Of a stretch of DNA of 64,000 bases, positions 55,065-63,785 are shown in pieces. The DNA is taken from positions 1 through 64,000 of the forward strand of contig NZ_RAWE01000010.1 in the NCBI RefSeq assembly GCF_003611695.1, read 5' to 3'. The notes under the pieces were generated by a model. It worked only from the letters and a program-made list of their open reading frames with translations. It ran no database searches and was not told the DNA's origin. Made by a program: the position numbers and the translations under genes. Numbering within the stretch: the stretch's first letter is position 1; each line of letters opens with the position of its first letter. The DNA is from Corallococcus carmarthensis (GTDB lineage: Bacteria; Myxococcota; Myxococcia; Myxococcales; Myxococcaceae).

Positions 55065-55433
55065 GTGTTGATCTACCGCTTGCTGCTCCTGCTGAAGTTC
55101 GTGGGCGTGGTGCTCTACGGAGGCGGGCTCGTGGGTGCGTTGGTGGCAACGGGTTCGCTGGAACGCAAGCGCGCGGTGCACGCCATCGCGTCGCCGGGGT
55201 TGGTGGTGACGTGGACGGCGGGCTACCTGCTCACGCTCCAGCTCAACGTCGCGCTGACGGAGCCGTGGGTCCTGGGTGGGCTGTCGTTGTCGCTGGTGTC
55301 GCAGCTGGCGCTGGTGGCCATGGCGACCCGTGAGCGGCGCACGGTGGTGGGGGCGCTGCTGGCGGCGGTGCCGTTCTTCTGCGTCCTGGTGCTGATGATC
55401 TTCCGGCCGCGCTGGCCAGGAGTGGAGCCATGA
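55065..55433 (+). CDS. Small four-helix membrane protein
   Basis: 122 aa from a GTG at 55065 with GAGG upstream. Four hydrophobic segments are visible: LLLLLKFVGVVLYGGG, LVVTWTAGYLLTL, LGGLSLSLVSQLALVA and VGALLAAVPFFCVLVLMIF. I do not recognise a named family. It overlaps the following DUF3817 gene by four bases (ATGA), so the two are co-translated and may form a membrane pair. Confidence 0.75.
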   Translation: MLIYRLLLLLKFVGVVLYGGGLVGALVATGSLERKRAVHAIASPGLVVTWTAGYLLTLQLNVALTEPWVLGGLSLSLVSQLALVAMATRERRTVVGALLAAVPFFCVLVLMIFRPRWPGVEP

Positions 55434-55729
55434 ATGCGCTGCGGCAGCTCCGGTGGGTGGCCTTCCTGGAGGGGATGTCCTTCCTGGGGCTGCTCTTCAT
55501 CGCGATGCCGGTGAAGTACCTGCTGGGGCAGCCCCTGGCGGTGAAGGTCGCGGGCAGCGTCCACGGGCTCCTGTTCCTGCTCTTCATGTCCTCGCTGTTC
55601 CGCGCGGCCTCCGAGCATGGCTGGCCGGCGCGCCGTTCGTTCGCGGCGTTCGGCGCGTCGCTCGTGCCATTCGGGACCTTCGTGCTGGACCGCGCGCTGC
55701 GGCGGGAGGAGCAGCGCGTGGGGGACTGA
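55430..55729 (+). CDS. DUF3817 membrane protein
   Basis: 99 aa. It fits DUF3817: RWVAFLEGMSFLGLLFIAMP, then KYLLGQPLAVKVAGSVHGLL, with three hydrophobic helices. Family members are small integral membrane proteins without known activity. It is coupled to the preceding membrane protein gene by an ATGA overlap. Confidence 0.88.
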   Translation: MNALRQLRWVAFLEGMSFLGLLFIAMPVKYLLGQPLAVKVAGSVHGLLFLLFMSSLFRAASEHGWPARRSFAAFGASLVPFGTFVLDRALRREEQRVGD

Positions 55730-55748
55730 GGTCTCCCACGCGAGAGGC

Positions 55749-55976
55749 TTACTCCTGCTTGAGTTTCAGCCGTAGGTCGACGGCTCCCTGCCGCGCCTTC
55801 CGCACGGCGAGCATCCAGTCCGACCAGACGGCGGGGTCCGCGGGCGTGCCATCGTCAAGCAGGGACATGCTGCCCAGCAGTCCGCCCAGCTCGTCCGAAG
55901 GATTCATTCCGTACAGCTCTTTCAGATACTCGAACATCGCCGCATAGGCCTCTTTGATCGTCAGCACGTCTTCCAT
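55749..55976 (-). CDS. Small acidic protein, candidate immunity partner
   Basis: 75 aa, no signal peptide. It is helical and acidic with the conserved-looking core LGGLLGSMSLLDDGTPADP, followed by WSDWM. I recall small proteins of this kind beside toxin C-terminal domains in other bacteria. It starts seven bases after the stop of the lipoprotein toxin candidate, so a role as cytoplasmic immunity protein is likely but unproven. Confidence 0.65.
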   Translation of the reverse strand: MEDVLTIKEAYAAMFEYLKELYGMNPSDELGGLLGSMSLLDDGTPADPAVWSDWMLAVRKARQGAVDLRLKLKQE

Positions 55977-55983
55977 CGCGGCC

Positions 55984-57282
55984 TCAAGGTCTGGTGGGAG
56001 CGGAAAGCCCCATCTGGGTGTTGTAGTCGCGCGCGACCTGATTCAGCCCTCCATTGATGATCTCTCCTCTTCGAACCTGCACCCAGAGTTGAGTCCCATC
56101 CGGATTGAGCCTCGCGGACCACATGTTGCCGAACCGATCTGTTCCGAGCCTCGCGGATTCATCCGCCGCAAGCTCCTGAAGCAGCTGCCGATTGGCTGGT
56201 GTATCCGGAAGATGCCCTGGCGCGGAACGGAAGATGTGCCGAGCCTTTCCTTCTGGAATGCCGATGCCAGTTGGGGAAGAGGCTCCCGGGTTCGTATCCC
56301 GTGCACTCATCGCTACTGCATTAGGTGCGAGGGAGATCGTGACCGCCGAGGGGCCGATTGAGACGGCCGTCACCGCTTCCACTGCGGGGAGTAGAACTCC
56401 CAGCTGGGATTCCGCCTGCAGGGCAGCCTGTGCTGAGCCAGGGAGTCTGGGGACTTTCGCAGCCAATCCGGGAGCCGAGGCGCCGATGGCTGCCGTGGCC
56501 AGCATGGCGAAGGCTCGTGCCGCGTTGCGGCCCATGACCTTGCCGTAGTGCTCACCTGCCTCGCGTAGCGCTCCGAACGTGGAGGCCCGGTCCGCGGCTT
56601 CCATCAGTTGCTTGAATCCCACGATGAGGGTCCAGAAGGTGTCGACGCCCACGTAGGCGATGAGCGTGGCGGTCATTACGGCGGCGAGTCCCTTGGAGAA
56701 GGGTTCAGGCACCGAGAGCAGAATGAGGTACGTGGTCCAGGTCCATAGGACTGTCGTCAGCACGGCCTGTGGATCTGCCATGGCGCTGAATGCATCCTGC
56801 ATCTCCTCCAGGACAACGCCCTGGGCGAGTGCCATGGCGAGCGTATAGCGCCCATCCCCGGTGACCGTGGGTCCTTCCATCAGCAGGCGCAGGCAGTCGC
56901 CTGCTCTGCCCGTGTGTTCGCACCAGCGCAGGTATGCACGCGTCAGGTTCGCGTCGGCGTCGGAAGCCTGCGCGTCCGTGTGTTCACCTGGTCCAAGCGG
57001 TGTGATGCGATGGCTGCGTGGGTCAAACAGGTAGGAGCCACTGCGCGGGGCCACCTGCCACAGGAGTCGTGCCGCTTCTTGTGGCTGCCGGGAAGGGCTC
57101 ACGGAACGAGCCAGTTCCTCCACGGCCTTCCCGAAGTCATCCGCGTCCACCCTCGCCTGCGAGTCATCCGGGCGCGGATGGATGACGACTTGCGTGCGGC
57201 CACCGATGTCCAGGCGTACCGTTCGACGGGGGCTGCTGCAGCCAGCGAAGAACAGGAGCAGTAACAGCCAATGGATCCGCAT
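55984..57282 (-). CDS. Lipoprotein polymorphic toxin, Sit-like candidate
   Basis: 432 aa. A lipoprotein signal ends in A-G-C (Cys15). The middle holds two or three long hydrophobic segments (LTTVLWTWTTYLILLSVPEP and VMTATLIAYVGVDTFWTLIV) and an Ala-rich helix. The last 90 residues form a separate domain, with ARHIFRSAPGHLPDTPANR, LGTDRFGNMWSARL and VRRGEIINGGL; domains of this kind are found as C-terminal toxins in contact-dependent systems and probably cut RNA. The layout matches SitA toxins that Myxococcus cells transfer by TraA/TraB-dependent outer-membrane exchange, with immunity encoded directly downstream. That family link is an inference from architecture. Confidence 0.7.
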   Translation of the reverse strand: MRIHWLLLLLFFAGCSSPRRTVRLDIGGRTQVVIHPRPDDSQARVDADDFGKAVEELARSVSPSRQPQEAARLLWQVAPRSGSYLFDPRSHRITPLGPGEHTDAQASDADANLTRAYLRWCEHTGRAGDCLRLLMEGPTVTGDGRYTLAMALAQGVVLEEMQDAFSAMADPQAVLTTVLWTWTTYLILLSVPEPFSKGLAAVMTATLIAYVGVDTFWTLIVGFKQLMEAADRASTFGALREAGEHYGKVMGRNAARAFAMLATAAIGASAPGLAAKVPRLPGSAQAALQAESQLGVLLPAVEAVTAVSIGPSAVTISLAPNAVAMSARDTNPGASSPTGIGIPEGKARHIFRSAPGHLPDTPANRQLLQELAADESARLGTDRFGNMWSARLNPDGTQLWVQVRRGEIINGGLNQVARDYNTQMGLSAPTRP

Positions 57283-57423
57283 GCGGTGCCCCCGGGACCA
57301 TGTCGGTTTCCCGAAAGGCTCCTTCGGTCATCCAGCTCCTGTGAAGCCGTGCGGTCGAAAAAGGCTCCACCACCAGACACCAGGGCCACGCCCGAATGGG
57401 GACGTGGCCTCCAGCCATCACAT

Positions 57424-58803
57424 CTACCGCAGGCGGAACGAACCCTCGGAGATGATCAACAGCTCCACGCCGGTGGTGGCCTTGGCGCCGAAGGCCGTCA
57501 GCGTGGCGGTGGCGCCGCCGCGCACCGCGGCGTCATAGGTGGTGAAGGCGTTGACCACCGCTTCGGAGAGCACCGTGGCGGACGCCTTGCCGGACTGCTC
57601 CAACACCGTGCCCAGCGTGGATTCGAGCGTCGCGCCCGCCTGCGCGCCCGCGTGCACCGCTGAGTCGAAGGCGAGCTGGTTGCTGCTCGTCACCCCCAAC
57701 TGCACGCCCATCACGGACGCGTTGCCGCTGGTGGCGAGCTGCGCGTCGTACGCCGTCCACGCCGTCGCAGCGGTACTGGCCGACGTGGCGCTGGAGAGGC
57801 TCGCTCGCAGGGCCGTGGCGGCGGTGTTCGCCTGGGCCAGCACCGTGTCGGCGGCGCTGGCGCCCTGGAGCAGGGCCTTCACGGCGGCCTCGGTGGCGCG
57901 CGCCTCCAGCGCCGCGGCGGCCCGCACCGACGCGTCCGTGACCGCGATCCCCGCGCCGTTGGACAACCGCGCCTCCACCGCCATGCGGTAGGACACGCTG
58001 GCCTCGCGCTCCGCCTGCTGGTCCTGCGTGTCGCTCGTCTGGGGCGTGGCCGCGCGCACCGCCGCGAAGAACGCGTCATACGCCTCCGCCGCCTGCCCTC
58101 CCGCGTCCAGCGCCGCGTCCAGCTTCGCCGCCGCGTCCAGCGACGCGCTGAAGAGCTGTCCCTGCGTGACGACCACTCCAGCCCGCGCATACGCCTTGAT
58201 CCGGGTCGCCTGCGCCGCGCTCACCGCCGCGGCCAGGGCCTCCACCGATTCCGTCGCCGTCTCCTTGAGCTGGCCCCGCACCGCCGTGGCCTGCTCCACG
58301 TTCAGCCGCGCGCGCAGGTCCACCGTGTCCACGCCGTCCGGCGCGTCCCCATCCCGCACCATCTGGACGAAGACCTCCGCCTCCAGCGAGGACTCACTGG
58401 TGATGGGCGGCGCCGTGCGCACGTCCTGCCCGGACGGCGGCTCCGTGGAGTCCAGCAGCGCGGAGCCCACCGTGGCGCCGGACTTGTTCACCGCTTCGAT
58501 GATCAGCCGCTGCCCCGCGTCGTCCAGATCCAGCGTGTAGCTGCCATCCGCCGCGACGTCCGCCTCCGCCAGCGTCGTCAGGTCGCCAGACGTCACCACG
58601 CGGCTGATCCGCACCGTGGTGGTGGCCGACGCCGTCCCGTCTCCCCCCAGCGCGGGCGCGCCGTCCACGAGCCCCTGCGATTGCTGGCCGCCACCGTTGG
58701 TGACGTGCCCCCGGACCTTCACCTTGTCGCCGCCACCACAGGCCGCGAGCCACAGACCGACGACTGCACCCAGAACCACTTCACCCGCGCGACGCGTCCG
58801 CAT
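57424..58803 (-). CDS. Ala/Thr-rich lipoprotein
   Basis: 459 aa from the ATG at 58803. The signal peptide ends in L-A-A-C (Cys21). A carboxypeptidase-regulatory-like beta domain follows (about 25-115: VKVRGHVTNGGG, DGSYTLDLDDAGQRL), then a long run of Ala-rich helices (AVRGQLKETATESVEALAAA and so on) that may form a coiled or stalk-like body. It resembles uncharacterised lipoproteins common in myxobacteria. Function unknown. Confidence 0.7.
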   Translation of the reverse strand: MRTRRAGEVVLGAVVGLWLAACGGGDKVKVRGHVTNGGGQQSQGLVDGAPALGGDGTASATTTVRISRVVTSGDLTTLAEADVAADGSYTLDLDDAGQRLIIEAVNKSGATVGSALLDSTEPPSGQDVRTAPPITSESSLEAEVFVQMVRDGDAPDGVDTVDLRARLNVEQATAVRGQLKETATESVEALAAAVSAAQATRIKAYARAGVVVTQGQLFSASLDAAAKLDAALDAGGQAAEAYDAFFAAVRAATPQTSDTQDQQAEREASVSYRMAVEARLSNGAGIAVTDASVRAAAALEARATEAAVKALLQGASAADTVLAQANTAATALRASLSSATSASTAATAWTAYDAQLATSGNASVMGVQLGVTSSNQLAFDSAVHAGAQAGATLESTLGTVLEQSGKASATVLSEAVVNAFTTYDAAVRGGATATLTAFGAKATTGVELLIISEGSFRLR

Positions 58804-58910
58804 GTGTAGGGAACCCCCGCCGGGCGCAAACCCGCCTCGGCATTCGGTGGGGAATACATCCAGGGGCGCCGCGGGATGCAAGCAGCCAGGCGGACTGCTG
58901 CTCCGCGCCG

Positions 58911-59318
58911 TCAGCTCAGCTTTTCGAGCAGGCTCCGGAGCTCCGCCTGCTCCGCCGCGCTCAGGCGGCCAAGCCGCGCGCCGAACGCGTCCGACAGCAG
59001 CGCGAGCCCCCGCGCCGTCACCTTGCGCCCGGAGGGGGTGACCTGCAACCGGTGCCGCCGCAGGTCCGCGGCGTCGATCTCCCGGCGCAGGAAGCCCGCA
59101 GCCTCCAGCCGCTTCACGTACACCGTCACCGTCGGCTTCGGCATGCTCAGGGTCGCCGCCAGCTCAGCCGGGTAGGGGTGCTCCTCCACCTGCGCCAGGA
59201 CGAAGAGCTCCTTCGTGTCCAGCCCCAGCTCCGCGATGTCGGGGGAGACACCGGAGATGACCGACATCAGCAGGTTGTAGTTCAGCGACCAGATTTTCGC
59301 CGGGTCGATTTTCGACAT
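58911..59318 (-). CDS. MarR-family transcriptional regulator
   Basis: 135 aa with a winged helix: PYPAELAATLSMPKPTVTVY, then VKRLEAAGFLRREIDAADLR. The length and layout are normal for MarR proteins, which dimerise and release DNA on binding a small phenolic or oxidant. It is divergent from an aldo/keto reductase gene across 92 bases that hold an inverted repeat, so it likely represses that gene and itself. Confidence 0.9.
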   Translation of the reverse strand: MSKIDPAKIWSLNYNLLMSVISGVSPDIAELGLDTKELFVLAQVEEHPYPAELAATLSMPKPTVTVYVKRLEAAGFLRREIDAADLRRHRLQVTPSGRKVTARGLALLSDAFGARLGRLSAAEQAELRSLLEKLS

Positions 59319-59333
59319 GGGCCCTTGCGTGGA

Positions 59334-59373
59334 AATTGGTACAAAATTAAATCACTTCAAGGCGGAACCAATT
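59334..59373. promoter_or_regulatory. Inverted repeat in the MarR/aldo-keto reductase gap
   Basis: The arms AATTGGT (59334-59340) and ACCAATT (59367-59373) form a 7-bp inverted repeat around an AT-rich spacer of 26 bases, unusual in this GC-rich DNA. It is placed where a shared promoter and MarR operator half-sites would be. Confidence 0.4.
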
Positions 59374-59410
59374 CGGCCGTCGAAAAAGTAGCACATCCCC
59401 AGGAGCCTCC

Positions 59411-60496
59411 ATGCCTCTCGACCACTACGTAACGCTCGGCCGCTCAGGCCTCCGCGTGAGCCCGCTGTGCCTCGGTGCGATGACGTTCGGTGAAGACCTT
59501 GGCTGGGGCACCAGCGTGAAGGAGTCCGAGCAGATCATCGACCGGTTCATCGAACTGGGCGGCAACTTCATCGACACCGCGAACTTCTACACGAAGAGCC
59601 ATTCCGAGAAGATCATCGGCGACCACATCGGGCGGAATGCGGTCCGCCGCGACCGCCTGGTCATCGCCACGAAGTTCAGCGGGAATCTGTACCCCGGGGA
59701 CCCGAACGGGGGCGGCTCCGGCCGCAAGTCCATCATCTCTGCGTGCGAGAACTCGCTCCGCCGCCTGCAGACCGACTACATCGACCTGTACTGGCTGCAC
59801 AACTGGGACAAGCACACGCCCATCGACGAGACGATGGCCGCGCTGGAGGACCTCGTCCGGGCCGGCAAGGTCCGCTACCTGGGCGTCTCCGACACGCCGG
59901 CGTGGAAGATCGTCGAAGCGAACGTCACCGCGCGCTTCCGGGGCTGGTCGGCCTTCATCGGGTTGCAGATTGAATACTCGCTGCTCGAGCGCAGCGTGGA
60001 GCAGGAGCTCGTGCCCATGGCCCTGGAGCACGGGCTCGGCATCACCCCCTGGTCGCCGCTCAAGAGCGGCGCGCTCAGCGGCAAGTACACCCGCGCGAAC
60101 GCGGGCCAGCTGAAGGGAGACCGGGGCGCCTTCATCGAGCCCTACCTGAATGAGAAGACCTACACCGTCGTCGACGCGCTCGAGGCCATCGCTCGCGCGC
60201 ACGAGAGCACTCCGGCGCGCGTGGCGCTGGCCTGGGTGATGGCGAAGCCGGGGGTGGGCTCGACCATCATCGGCGCGCGGCGGCTCTCGCAGCTCGAGGA
60301 CAACCTGAAGGCCGCCGACGTGAAGCTCACGGCCGAGGAGCTGGGCCGGCTGGATGAGCTCACGAAGCCCACGTTCGGGTTCCCGCAGAGCATGGAGCCC
60401 ATCTTCCCCGCCATCCACAACGGCGGGACGACGGTGAACGGCATCCAGATGCCGGCTTCCCCCTTCGGGGTGGAGAAGGGCGACAAGGTCTACTGA
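59411..60496 (+). CDS. Aldo/keto reductase
   Basis: 361 aa cytoplasmic NADPH-dependent reductase. The start YVTLGRSGLRVSPLCLGAM is typical. The tetrad is read from FIDTANFY (Asp, Tyr), IATKFSG (Lys) and YWLHNWD (His). STIIGARRLSQLEDNL is the cofactor-binding end. It resembles the YajO/YhdN-type reductases. AGGAG lies before the ATG. It is the probable target of the divergent MarR gene. Confidence 0.92.
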   Translation: MPLDHYVTLGRSGLRVSPLCLGAMTFGEDLGWGTSVKESEQIIDRFIELGGNFIDTANFYTKSHSEKIIGDHIGRNAVRRDRLVIATKFSGNLYPGDPNGGGSGRKSIISACENSLRRLQTDYIDLYWLHNWDKHTPIDETMAALEDLVRAGKVRYLGVSDTPAWKIVEANVTARFRGWSAFIGLQIEYSLLERSVEQELVPMALEHGLGITPWSPLKSGALSGKYTRANAGQLKGDRGAFIEPYLNEKTYTVVDALEAIARAHESTPARVALAWVMAKPGVGSTIIGARRLSQLEDNLKAADVKLTAEELGRLDELTKPTFGFPQSMEPIFPAIHNGGTTVNGIQMPASPFGVEKGDKVY

Positions 60497-60502
60497 CCGC
60501 CG

Positions 60503-61444
60503 TCACCGCCGGGGCCGGGGCCTTCCGCCCGGCCCCTTCGCGGGAGCGGGCGCCCGCGCCTCTTCGCGCGCGAACGCGTCCGCCACGAAGTCCACGAACA
60601 CGCGGACGCGGGGCGACAGGTGCCGCCGCTCCGGATAGACGACGAACACGTCGGGCCCCGGCGAGTGCACCTCGCCGAGCACGGCCCGCAGCTGTCTGGA
60701 GGCCAGCGCCCGCGCTGCGACGAACTCCGGGATGCGCGCGATGCCCACGCCCTCCACCGCCAGCGCCAGCAGCGCTTCGTTGTTGTCGGACGCGAACGGG
60801 CCGGGCACGTCCACCGGCGTGCCATCCAGCCGCCACGGGACGCGCTGTCCGTCGCGCAGGTAGGCCAGACACGCGTGGCGCTGGAGGTCCGCCACCTTCC
60901 GGGGCGTGCCGTGCCGGCGCAGGTACGCGGGCGACGCGCAGATGACGGCTCGCGATTCGCCCAGACGGCGGCGCACGAGCCGCGCGTCCGCGCTCTCCCC
61001 CATGCGCAGCCCCACGTCCACGCGCTCCTCCACCAGGTCGATGAAGCGGTCCGTGAGCCCCAGCGCGCACTGGACCTGCGGATATGCGGCCAGGAACGCC
61101 GGCAGGCGTGGCACCAGCCAGTAGCGTCCCAGGTCCATGGGCGCGGTGACGTGCAACGGGCCTCGGGGACCCTTCGACTCGCGCAGCTCGCCCTGCGCCG
61201 CCTCCAGCTCCGCCACGATGCGCTGGCCCCGCTCGAAGAGGGACAGGCCCTCTGGCGTCGGCTGGAGCCGCCGCGTGCCACGCTGAAGGAGCAGCACCCC
61301 CAACCGGCCCTCCAGACGGGCCACCGTCTTGCTGACCGCGGAAGGGGACACGCCGAGCGCCCGTGCCGCCGCGCTGAAGCTCCCCGTTTCGAGGGTGCGC
61401 ACGAAGGCACCCAGCCCGGCGAGCGGCTCCTGGATGAGGGTCAT
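60503..61444 (-). CDS. LysR-family transcriptional regulator
   Basis: 313 aa. The helix-turn-helix reads FVRTLETGSFSAAARALGVS, then PSAVSKTVARLEGRLGV, followed by a CrgA/DsdC-like effector domain (GLTDRFIDLVEERVDVGLRM) and a basic Pro-rich tail. It is divergent from an SDR gene across 93 bases, its likely target. It ends seven bases from the aldo/keto reductase stop. Confidence 0.92.
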   Translation of the reverse strand: MTLIQEPLAGLGAFVRTLETGSFSAAARALGVSPSAVSKTVARLEGRLGVLLLQRGTRRLQPTPEGLSLFERGQRIVAELEAAQGELRESKGPRGPLHVTAPMDLGRYWLVPRLPAFLAAYPQVQCALGLTDRFIDLVEERVDVGLRMGESADARLVRRRLGESRAVICASPAYLRRHGTPRKVADLQRHACLAYLRDGQRVPWRLDGTPVDVPGPFASDNNEALLALAVEGVGIARIPEFVAARALASRQLRAVLGEVHSPGPDVFVVYPERRHLSPRVRVFVDFVADAFAREEARAPAPAKGPGGRPRPRR

Positions 61445-61537
61445 TCAAGAACTCTAGGAACAGGACATGTGCCCGGCAAGCCACTACCCGTCCACCGGGG
61501 AACAGTGCAGGTTTCCTCCCATTCACGGGAGCGGATC

Positions 61538-62422
61538 ATGAAAGTCTTCGTGTTGGGCGCGACGGGGTACATCGGCGGGTCGGTGGCGGCGCGGTTGATG
61601 GCGGCGGGCCATCAGGTGGTGGGCACCGCCCGGACCCAGGACAAGGCGCGGGCGCTGGAGGCGCGCGGCATCCAGGCGACGGTCGCTTCGTTCGACGACC
61701 TGGACGCGCTCGCGCGGTTGGCGAAGGAATCCGACGCTGTCATCAACGCGGCGTCCGCGGATGAGCGCAAGGTGGTGGAGGCGCTGATCGCCGCGCTGAA
61801 GGGCTCCGGCAAGCACTTCATCCACACCAGCGGCTCCAGCATCGTCGCCACCGACGCGGGCGGCGAGCTGACGGCGGGCGTGCACGACGAGGACACGCCC
61901 ATCGAGCCCGTGCCGGAGAAGGTGGCGCGCATCTCGTTGGACAAGACGGTGCTGGACGCCGCGAAGGACGGCATCCACACGAACGTCATCTGCCCGTGCC
62001 TCATCTACGGCAAGGGGCTGGGCCTGAACCCGGACAGCGTGCAGCTGCCGCCGCTCATCCAGTACGCGCGGGAGACGGGCACGGCGCGCTACATCGGGAA
62101 GGGGGAGAACGTCTGGTCCAACGTGCACATCGAGGACCTGGCGGACCTGTACCTCCTGGTGCTGGAGCGCGCGCCGGCCGGCACGTTCTTCTTCGCGGAG
62201 AACGGCGAGGCGAACTTCCGGGACGTGGTGACGGCCATTGGCAGGAGCCTCCACCTGCCCGTGGCCAGCATGCCGCTTCAGGAAGGGGAGAAGCGCTGGG
62301 GCGTGGAGCTGGGGCGGCTGGCGCTCGCGTCCAACAGCCGCATCCGCGCGAAGCGGGCCCGCGCGCTGGGCTGGAAGCCGCACCGGCCCTCCGTGTTCGA
62401 CGTCCTCGCTGAGCTGAAATAG
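61538..62422 (+). CDS. NAD(P)-dependent epimerase/dehydratase-like (atypical SDR) protein
   Basis: 294 aa. The dinucleotide fold starts at once with MKVFVLGATGYIGGSVAARL. ISLDKTVLDAAKDG replaces the usual Tyr-x-x-x-Lys site, so it is an atypical SDR that may lack ordinary dehydrogenase activity. Later parts are VICPCLIYGKGLG and NVHIEDLADLYLL. The chosen start fits the fold; a weak GGGAG lies upstream. It is the probable target of the divergent LysR gene. Confidence 0.87.
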   Translation: MKVFVLGATGYIGGSVAARLMAAGHQVVGTARTQDKARALEARGIQATVASFDDLDALARLAKESDAVINAASADERKVVEALIAALKGSGKHFIHTSGSSIVATDAGGELTAGVHDEDTPIEPVPEKVARISLDKTVLDAAKDGIHTNVICPCLIYGKGLGLNPDSVQLPPLIQYARETGTARYIGKGENVWSNVHIEDLADLYLLVLERAPAGTFFFAENGEANFRDVVTAIGRSLHLPVASMPLQEGEKRWGVELGRLALASNSRIRAKRARALGWKPHRPSVFDVLAELK

Positions 62423-62466
62423 TCACACGCCCGCAACCCGCCGGGGACTGGGGTGTTGAGGAGGGC

Positions 62467-63705
62467 ATGACCCCCCGACCCCTGCTCCTGGCCTCGCTGT
62501 TGTTCTCCACCCCGGTCTTCGCCTTCGGCGAGGACCTCTGCTACGCGGCGAACGGCTCCGCGCCGCTCAACTGCCAGCCCCTGCCCGCGGGCTGCGCGCC
62601 CGGTGACGCGTCCGCGGCGTGCAAGTCCGCGGCGCTCGTGGCCGCGGGCAACGCGAAGAACCAGTCCAACGGAGGCCGCAGCCTCATCCACGTGGACGCC
62701 ACCTATCTCCTCGCGCAGGCGGTGGGCTTCTCCCCCACGCAGGCGTACTGGATCGCCGCCTACGACGAAGCCACGGACCTGGGCTCGTTCGCGCCTCGCA
62801 CGCTGAATGGTGCTCCCGCTTCGAACGCGGCGGCTCTCACCACGAAGTCCATCACCGGCGTCACCCGGGGCGACTTCGACCACGGCGGCGTGCTCTTCCA
62901 CTTCGTCGCCCCTCGAAACGGCGGCGCCGCGTATCCGGACCCCGCCGTGGACGGCCTGCATCCGGATGCCACGGACGTGGACGAGGTGCTGCTCGCGAAC
63001 CTCCGCGCGTGGGCGCTCCAGGGACAGGGCGGCGGGCGCGGCTGCACGGCGGGCCTGACGGTGCCCGCGTCGGGGACGGGCTACGCGCTGGGGCCCGCAT
63101 GCTACCAGTTCAACGGCCAGCCCGGCGCCGTCACGGGCAGCCTGGCGGCGGTGGGCTCCGTCGCGGTGCCCTTCAACACCACCACCGGACCGCAGGTCAT
63201 CGACGTGGACGCGGGCGTGCTGTCCACCGGCTTCGACGCGTACATCGGCGCGAACGCCGCCGACGCCCGGGCGGGCATCTACCTGCACACGCTGGCGGAC
63301 CGCATCTCGCACCACGTCTGTACGGACGCGTCCATCAGCACCGGCCCCACCGGACCGCAGCGCACGTTCACCGTCGACATGTCCAACAGCGAGTGCGTCC
63401 AGACGCTGCACGTGCTCCGCCACGTCTGGGAGTCGGGCGTGGACTTCTCCGCGCTCCCGGCGCGCGAGCGCACCACGGAGGCCGCGCTGGGTGAGGTGTT
63501 CGACGCGCTCCTGGAGCTGGCCACCGCGCGCGGGCTGGCGTCCGGCCCCACGCCTGCGACCGCCACCCTGAAGACCCAGCTCGTCACGGAGCTGTCCGGC
63601 GCGCTGGAGACCTTCAACGCCCAGGACCGCGCGCTCGCGGTGCGCGACGTGGGCTGCGCCCGGGGCCTCGCGGTGCTGCCGGGCATGCCCGCCTGCGGGA
63701 ACTGA
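62467..63705 (+). CDS. Secreted protein, possibly zinc-dependent hydrolase-like
   Basis: 412 aa. The signal peptide MTPRPLLLASLLFSTPVFAF is followed by a Cys-rich segment (six Cys in about 40 residues). Helical parts with His and Asp, such as IHVDATYLLAQAVGFSPTQA, DEATDLGSF and LHTLADRISHHVC, recall the helical fold of bacterial phospholipase C/P1 nuclease, but this is weak. GAGGAGG lies before the ATG. A terminator follows. No firm function. Confidence 0.6.
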   Translation: MTPRPLLLASLLFSTPVFAFGEDLCYAANGSAPLNCQPLPAGCAPGDASAACKSAALVAAGNAKNQSNGGRSLIHVDATYLLAQAVGFSPTQAYWIAAYDEATDLGSFAPRTLNGAPASNAAALTTKSITGVTRGDFDHGGVLFHFVAPRNGGAAYPDPAVDGLHPDATDVDEVLLANLRAWALQGQGGGRGCTAGLTVPASGTGYALGPACYQFNGQPGAVTGSLAAVGSVAVPFNTTTGPQVIDVDAGVLSTGFDAYIGANAADARAGIYLHTLADRISHHVCTDASISTGPTGPQRTFTVDMSNSECVQTLHVLRHVWESGVDFSALPARERTTEAALGEVFDALLELATARGLASGPTPATATLKTQLVTELSGALETFNAQDRALAVRDVGCARGLAVLPGMPACGN

Positions 63706-63730
63706 CGGAGCTTCACGGATGAGGGGGAGG

Positions 63731-63763
63731 AAGGCCGCGAGCCAGCAGGGGGCTCGCGGCCTT
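63731..63763. terminator. Bidirectional rho-independent-type terminator
   Basis: A perfect 13-bp stem (AAGGCCGCGAGCC / GGCTCGCGGCCTT) with a 7-base loop lies between two convergent genes. The A-U-ended stem and nearby CTTCATT favour termination of the plus-strand gene; it may also serve the minus-strand gene. Confidence 0.75.
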
Positions 63764-63785
63764 CTTCATTCACACGGCCTTCACG

